From: an uncultured Eggerthellaceae bacterium
GTDB taxonomy: Bacteria > Actinomycetota > Coriobacteriia > Coriobacteriales > Eggerthellaceae
DNA length: 64,000 nt
NCBI GenBank assembly: GCA_934617425.1
Contig: CAKTUD010000003.1
Span: forward strand, 1 to 64,000
Direction of reading: 5' to 3'
The position numbers and the translations under genes are program-made. The notes beneath the pieces are model-generated. The model was not told the origin of the DNA. It saw only the letters and a program-made list of their open reading frames with translations, and ran no database searches. How positions within the stretch are numbered: the first letter of the stretch is position 1; every line of letters starts with the position of its first letter. Of the stretch, positions 59,611 to 64,000 are shown piece after piece.

Positions 59611-60618
59611 ATGCTTTCCGATAGACGTCAGCGCGTGTTGTCAGCGCTTATCGAGGAATACGTTGCGCGCGCTTTACCCGTTGGCTCTCGTACGTTAACC
59701 GAGCGCTATCGTTTAGGCGTGAGCTCCGCTACGGTGCGAAACGAGCTGTCAGTGCTCGAAGAGCAAGGCTACATATCTCAGCCCCATACCTCGGCCGGGC
59801 GCATTCCCACCGATTTCGGGTATCGTGCCTTCGTTGACGACCTCATTGGTTCGGGTGCTATTTGCGAAGATGAGAAATCGCGTGCCGCGGTTGCCAGGCT
59901 GCGCAACAGCGCTCGCGAACTTGACGATTTGATGGAACGCACCTCGTCTGCGCTCACGCATCTTACCGATTGTCTCTCCATCGTGCTTGCTCCGGCGCTT
60001 GTGGAGCACGAGCTCAAGCAGATCACGCTTATCTCGCTTGACGACCATTGCGCCGTTCTCGTCATCGTTGCGAAGTCGGGCGATGTTTTCAACAGGCGGA
60101 TCGAATTCAATAGATGCGTTGCCTCCGATGAGCTTGCAGAGGTTCAGCGCGTTGTCAACCGCGCTTTCTGTGGGGGCGAGCACACGGATTTCGCAAGCGT
60201 TGCCGCCGAATTCAGGGAACGCGGGCGCACCGACCCCCTCCTTGGTTTGGTTATCGACGAGATCGCCGCATGCCTTGCAGAAAACGAAGTCAATCATTCG
60301 CACAGCTTGGGGATGACGGCGCTTATGCGCAAGCCCGAGTTCAGCCGAACCGAGGCTTTGTTGCCCGTTATCCAGGCTCTTGATGACGATACCGTGCTCA
60401 TGCAGCTGTTCGACACCGCCGAGAAAAACGGCGACCCGATTGTGAAAATCGGCAGCGAAAACGAATCCGAACTGCTCTCGGGTGTTTCGGTTGTGGCAAG
60501 CCGTTATGGTAGAGGCGATTCCGAGGGAGTCGTTGCCGTTATCGGTCCCACGCGTATGGATTACTCGCGTGTGCTCAAGGCGGTTCGCATCGCTTCGAGC
60601 GCGCTTGACGACGATTGA
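59611..60618 (+). CDS. hrcA: heat-inducible transcription repressor HrcA
   Basis: This 335-residue repressor binds CIRCE elements of class I heat-shock genes. The N-terminal winged helix has RRQRVLSALIEEYVARALPVGSRTL and GVSSATVRNELSVLEEQGYISQPHTSAGRIPT; the C-terminal GAF-like and insertion domains end with IGPTRMDYSRVLKAV. ATG 59611 has AAGGGG eight bases upstream; GTG 59602 would overlap this SD. It is followed by dnaJ after 60 bp. grpE and dnaK are not in the window. Confidence 0.94.
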   Translation: MLSDRRQRVLSALIEEYVARALPVGSRTLTERYRLGVSSATVRNELSVLEEQGYISQPHTSAGRIPTDFGYRAFVDDLIGSGAICEDEKSRAAVARLRNSARELDDLMERTSSALTHLTDCLSIVLAPALVEHELKQITLISLDDHCAVLVIVAKSGDVFNRRIEFNRCVASDELAEVQRVVNRAFCGGEHTDFASVAAEFRERGRTDPLLGLVIDEIAACLAENEVNHSHSLGMTALMRKPEFSRTEALLPVIQALDDDTVLMQLFDTAEKNGDPIVKIGSENESELLSGVSVVASRYGRGDSEGVVAVIGPTRMDYSRVLKAVRIASSALDDD

Positions 60619-60678
60619 TGGTAAGTTATTTGCTTGGCGCTATCTGCCCTTGCTTGTGATAGAAAGGTTTCAACTTCC

Positions 60679-61806
60679 ATGGCCAAAGATCTTTACGAAG
60701 TTCTCGGTGTTTCCCGCGATGCGACCGAGGACGAGATAAAGAAGGCGTTTCGCCGTCAGGCGCGAAAGCTTCATCCCGACGTCAATAAAGCCGAGGATGC
60801 CGAAGAGCAGTTCAAAGAGCTCAACGAAGCCTATGACGTGCTCTCCGATGCGAATAAACGCGCAGCTTACGACAGATTCGGCACCATTCCCGGCGCCGCT
60901 AGTGGGCAAGGTCCTTTTGGCGGGGGCGGCTATGTCGACTTCGACGATATCTTCGGGGGCATGGGCGATATCTTCAGCAGCTTTTTCGGCGGTGCCGCCG
61001 GCGGTGGACGCGTTCGTCAAGAAGGCCGCGATATGGGCGTGGGTTTGCGTCTCACACTTGAAGAAGTTGCAACGGGCGTGAAGAAGGAGATAGTCTACGA
61101 CCGCTTGGCGCCGTGCCCCGAATGCGATGGAACGGGCCTTGGTGCAGATGGTCATGAAACCTCGTGTCCCGATTGTCACGGTACGGGACGTGTCGTGACC
61201 GTGCAACGCACGTTTTTGGGCGATATGCAATCTACTTCGACCTGCAAACGCTGCGGCGGCACAGGGCGCACCATCGAGAATCCTTGCCCCGAATGCGAAG
61301 GTCAAGGCCGTGTTCCCGACAGGCAACGCGTCACCGTCGAGGTGCCGGCTGGCATACGCGACTCCCAGCAGCTGCGCGTTTCCGGTTTCGGCGAGGCTGG
61401 CGTGCGCGGTGCTGCCACAGGCGATCTCATTGTCACTTGCCGTATTCAGCCGCACGAGTTCTTCGAGCGCGAAGGCGACAACCTGCATGCGCGTGTGAAC
61501 ATCTCGATGGTTCAGGCGGCGCTTGGCTGCGAGATGGAAGTCGATGGCATCCTTCCCGACGAGAAGGTGAAGGTGCGCATCCCCGAAGGTTGTCAGAACG
61601 ATCAGGTGGTTCGCGTGAAAGGTTACGGTATGCCGCGTTTCCGCTCATCCAATCGCGGCGATTTGTTCGTGCATGTCACGGTGGTCATTCCCAAGAAACT
61701 CAACAAGAAGCAGCGCGAAACGCTAGAAACTCTTGCACGTGAGCTCGGCGAGGATGTTGCCACCCCGCGAAACCCCTTGCAGCGACTTCGCGATGCGTTC
61801 AATTGA
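60679..61806 (+). CDS. dnaJ: molecular chaperone DnaJ
   Basis: This 375-residue co-chaperone of DnaK has the J-domain with His32-Pro33-Asp34, a Gly/Phe-rich linker (about 75-120) and the zinc domain with four repeats CPECDGTG, CPDCHGTG, CKRCGGTG and CPECEGQG, then the two substrate-binding barrels (VEVPAGIRDSQQLRV, RVKGYGMPRF). ATG 60679 matches the family; longer frames run into the hrcA-dnaJ spacer. The hrcA-dnaJ pair is the heat-shock type DnaJ locus, likely controlled by HrcA. Confidence 0.95.
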   Translation: MAKDLYEVLGVSRDATEDEIKKAFRRQARKLHPDVNKAEDAEEQFKELNEAYDVLSDANKRAAYDRFGTIPGAASGQGPFGGGGYVDFDDIFGGMGDIFSSFFGGAAGGGRVRQEGRDMGVGLRLTLEEVATGVKKEIVYDRLAPCPECDGTGLGADGHETSCPDCHGTGRVVTVQRTFLGDMQSTSTCKRCGGTGRTIENPCPECEGQGRVPDRQRVTVEVPAGIRDSQQLRVSGFGEAGVRGAATGDLIVTCRIQPHEFFEREGDNLHARVNISMVQAALGCEMEVDGILPDEKVKVRIPEGCQNDQVVRVKGYGMPRFRSSNRGDLFVHVTVVIPKKLNKKQRETLETLARELGEDVATPRNPLQRLRDAFN

Positions 61807-61833
61807 TGCATCTGGGCAAATGCGCTCACAAAC

Positions 61834-61842
61834 TGGCATAAT
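61834..61842 (+). promoter_or_regulatory. extended -10 promoter before the 193-aa gene
   Basis: TGG followed by CATAAT (61837-61842) forms an extended -10 element 47 bp before the ATG at 61889. No convincing -35 box is seen, so the match is moderate. Confidence 0.45.
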
Positions 61843-61888
61843 GTGCAAATGACAATCGTGTTACCAAAAGCCTCAGAAAGGTTATCAA

Positions 61889-62470
61889 ATGGCAGACGAG
61901 AACAAGCCCAGCATTAATTTTCGACTGGTTATCGGCCCCTGCGATGCCGAACCCATGCTTGCTTGCGTGAAAGGTGCGACCGAACTCGGTTTCAGTTCGG
62001 TGACGGTGTATCTAAGCGCCCCCGAAACCGAGATCTACGACGCCCTCAAGCCTTATGCCGGCATCCTCGAGAAAGGCGCTGGCCTCGATGCGAAGGATTG
62101 CGACCGCGAGGATGTTCCTAAAGTTGCTTTCGTCGATTCGCTTGCGAGCGCCATTACGCGCGATGGCAAGCCCGATGTCTGCCTTGTTTTTTGGGAGAAG
62201 TCCGAGAGCTACACCGATATGCGCGCGGCTGTGCAGAAGGCCGTCTGCGCCTACGCGGCCGATTCCAAAGACCCCTTCAACTGCACTATCGTCGTTGGTC
62301 CTGCGAGCGGCATCAACGATTATGACCTCGAAGTAATTGCTTCCGTGTGTCCTAATATGGCAACGGGGTCGCTTTCTTCGTATGTCACCAGCGTCGATAC
62401 TGCGGCCTTTGCGGGTTGCGCTATCGCAAATTACGAGGTCAACGCCGCTTTTCAGGGAATTCAGGCTTAA
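61889..62470 (+). CDS. conserved-looking hypothetical protein, 193 aa
   Basis: I do not recognise this protein. It is soluble, has no signal peptide or membrane segment, and reads as an alpha/beta protein with alternating hydrophobic strands (INFRLVIGPCDAEPMLACV, SVTVYLSAPE, VCLVFWEKSE, CTIVVGPASGINDYDLEVI). The repeated V-I-G-P / V-V-G-P pattern near each half suggests a small Rossmann-like or duplicated fold. Six cysteines are scattered without a CxxC pair. AAAGG is eight bases before the ATG, codon use looks like its neighbours, and it lies 82 bp after dnaJ and 18 bp before mtaB, with its own extended -10 box. Confidence 0.75.
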   Translation: MADENKPSINFRLVIGPCDAEPMLACVKGATELGFSSVTVYLSAPETEIYDALKPYAGILEKGAGLDAKDCDREDVPKVAFVDSLASAITRDGKPDVCLVFWEKSESYTDMRAAVQKAVCAYAADSKDPFNCTIVVGPASGINDYDLEVIASVCPNMATGSLSSYVTSVDTAAFAGCAIANYEVNAAFQGIQA

Positions 62471-62488
62471 TTGCCGGCATCATGCGCT

Positions 62489-63784
62489 ATGAAGTTCAAC
62501 GTAGTTAATCTTGGTTGCAAAGTGAATCGCGTGGAGTCCGACAGCGTCGCTGCCGGACTTCTCGCTTTAGGCGGCGTTGCCGTTGAGGCTGATGCCGATA
62601 TCGTCGTGGTGAATACCTGCACCGTCACGGGCGAAGCCGATAAGAAAGCTCGCAAAGCCGTCAGGCATGCCCTAGGCGCAAATCCTGCCGCACGTGTGTT
62701 CGTCTCGGGATGCGCGGCGGCTATCGATCCCGTGGAATTCTCGCAAATGGATTCGCGTGTCTGCGTTGTTTCTCGTCTCGAGCTCGAGGCAAGCCTGCGT
62801 GAAAAACTCGGGCAAGGGTCCTTAGGTGATGCGCGCGGCGGCATGGCTGCCGATATCGCGTTTGCTTCCGACGGGGAGGTTGTTGGGGGCTTGCGCATAG
62901 GGAAGGGCTTCAATACACGCGTGAACCTGAAGATTCAAGATGGCTGCGACAATGCATGCACGTATTGCATCGTGCATGTCGCGCGCGGCACCGCACGAAG
63001 CGTGCCTTTCGACTCCGTGATCGCCGACGCCGTTTCCTATGCGCGTGCGGGTGCACGTGAAATCGTTTTGACGGGCATAAACATCGGTTCGTATTGCGAT
63101 GGCGAAAAGCGCCTGCCTGAATTGCTCGCTGCCTTGCTCGAAGCGACCGATGCGCTGCCCAGCGAGGGCGGACCAGTACGCTTCCGCATCTCGAGTATCG
63201 AGCCGCAAGATGTATCGTCCCAGCTCATCGATCTTATCTCTTCGTCGAACGGCCGGGTTTGCCGCCATATGCACCTGCCGCTTCAGTCGGGCAGCGCAAG
63301 AGTTCTTTCCGAGATGGAAAGGCGCTACACCGCTGGAGAATTCGACTCTTTGGTGACGATGATTCGCGAGAAGATCCCTTCGATCTCGTTATCGACGGAC
63401 ATCATCGTTGGATTTCCCGGTGAAACCGACTACGATTTCGAAGAGACGCTTGCCATGGCACAGCGTTGCCGTTTCAGCAAGATCCATGTGTTCCCGTATT
63501 CGCGACGCGAGGGAACGCCGGCGGCTGATCGGCGTGATCAGGTTCCCGATGAAGTGAAGCGCGCTCGTGCAGCTGCTCTTCGCAGGCTTTCTAATGTGCT
63601 GCGTGCGGAGGATCTTGCCTTGCGGGATGGTTCGGTCGAGTTCGCTTTGGTTGAGCCCACCTGCGCTCTTACGGAAAGTTATTACGAGGTTCCCGTCCCT
63701 ACGGGCGCAAATGTCGGCGATCTTGTTCCTGTTGTCATGAGTGCGAGTTCGGACGCCCTTCCTGCGGGGCGATCGATTCGCTAA
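62489..63784 (+). CDS. mtaB: tRNA (N6-L-threonylcarbamoyladenosine-37-C2) methylthiotransferase MtaB
   Basis: This 431-residue radical SAM enzyme adds a methylthio group to t6A37. The N-terminal MTTase domain has NLGCKVNRVESD, NTCTVTGEADKKARKAVR and VSGCAA (three cluster Cys); the radical SAM motif is QDGCDNACTYCIV (C-x3-C-x2-C), followed by RFRISSIEPQDV and HLPLQSGSARVL, with a C-terminal TRAM domain (ESYYEVPVP). ATG 62489 fits the family; a TTG at 62471 just after the upstream stop is also in frame. The SD is weak. Confidence 0.93.
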   Translation: MKFNVVNLGCKVNRVESDSVAAGLLALGGVAVEADADIVVVNTCTVTGEADKKARKAVRHALGANPAARVFVSGCAAAIDPVEFSQMDSRVCVVSRLELEASLREKLGQGSLGDARGGMAADIAFASDGEVVGGLRIGKGFNTRVNLKIQDGCDNACTYCIVHVARGTARSVPFDSVIADAVSYARAGAREIVLTGINIGSYCDGEKRLPELLAALLEATDALPSEGGPVRFRISSIEPQDVSSQLIDLISSSNGRVCRHMHLPLQSGSARVLSEMERRYTAGEFDSLVTMIREKIPSISLSTDIIVGFPGETDYDFEETLAMAQRCRFSKIHVFPYSRREGTPAADRRDQVPDEVKRARAAALRRLSNVLRAEDLALRDGSVEFALVEPTCALTESYYEVPVPTGANVGDLVPVVMSASSDALPAGRSIR

Positions 63785-63793
63785 AATGCATGT

Positions 63794-64000
63794 ATGACCA
63801 ATGCTTCGAAAATATCCCTAACGCTTCCAACCGCTTTCGACATGGCTTCCTTCTGTGGCTTTGCGGATGCCAATATTCGCCAAATCGAGCAGTCTTTCAA
63901 AGTGCGCGTGCAAGTTGCGGCTGGTGGCATCGAGATTTCGGGGGACGAATGCGATGTTAATGCTGCCGCTTTGGTGATCGAGGACATGATCAAGCGCGTT
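63794..64000 (+). CDS. phoH: PhoH family protein, N-terminal part (cut by window end)
   Basis: Sixty-nine codons are visible from ATG 63794. The segment DMASFCGFADANIRQIEQSF, followed by V-R-V-Q-V-A-A-G-G-I-E-I-S-G-D, matches the small KH-like N-terminal domain of PhoH proteins (family pattern L-F-G-x-x-D-x-N-L-x-x-I-E). The ATPase domain with its Walker motifs would lie beyond the window. mtaB-phoH-ybeY is a common order in Gram-positives, which supports the call. Nine bases separate it from mtaB. Confidence 0.8.
   Translation, partial: MTNASKISLTLPTAFDMASFCGFADANIRQIEQSFKVRVQVAAGGIEISGDECDVNAAALVIEDMIKRV

Overview
This is a GC-rich, gene-dense chromosomal window. Protein content places it in the Actinomycetota, most likely class Coriobacteriia (Eggerthella/Slackia-like). 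That placement is inference from gene order, an actinobacterial-type IHF (mIHF), a four-subunit 2-oxoacid:ferredoxin oxidoreductase and the anaerobic style of metabolism; no rRNA or other taxonomic marker is present. I see no rRNA, tRNA or CRISPR array.

Layout. (1) Positions 1 to about 2800 are the end of an integrative, probably mobilizable, element: a MobC-like protein, a tyrosine recombinase and an excisionase-like protein form an overlapping leftward operon, divergent from an XRE repressor. Three near-identical palindromic operators overlap the xis-int promoter. The element abuts the 3' end of guaA, a known type of island insertion site. (2) 2815-6000: guaA, an AEC transporter and a stand-alone chorismate mutase. 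(3) 6000-15010: branched-chain amino acid and serine genes ilvD-ilvB-ilvN-ilvC, serA and leuA, with a T-box-like leader before ilvD and a strong terminator hairpin just before the leuA ribosome binding site. (4) 15100-23470: the translation/RNA cluster rimP-nusA-ylxR-infB-rbfA-nrnA-truB-ribF behind its own promoter and terminator-like leader hairpin. (5) 23490-31080: leftward dgt and a YfcE-type phosphoesterase, divergent from dnaG, then def-fmt-rsmB; RsmB carries a large basic low-complexity N-terminal extension. (6) 31140-37120: an XRE-cupin regulator, an AMP-forming acyl-CoA ligase, an uncharacterised ParA/MinD-like ATPase and a four-subunit KorDABC oxidoreductase, forming a carboxylic acid / 2-oxoacid module. 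(7) 37160-47400: the complete UMP pathway, pyrR-pyrB-pyrC-carA-carB-pyrK-pyrD-pyrF, behind a PyrR-type attenuator. (8) 47580-64000: mIHF-gmk-rpoZ-thiI, comEA-comEC-holA, rpsT (leftward), lepA, a 61-aa membrane protein, dus, hemW, hrcA (with a degenerate CIRCE), dnaJ, a 193-aa gene I do not recognise, mtaB and the start of phoH.

Most of the window is core genome in tightly packed, often overlapping operons. The less ordinary parts are the guaA-linked element and its operator array, the acyl-CoA ligase / P-loop ATPase / Kor module, several RNA leader switches, and lineage-style extensions on RsmB, ribosomal protein S20 and NusA. Starts were chosen by Shine-Dalgarno (SD) position and family alignment; where they differ from the longest open frame this is stated.
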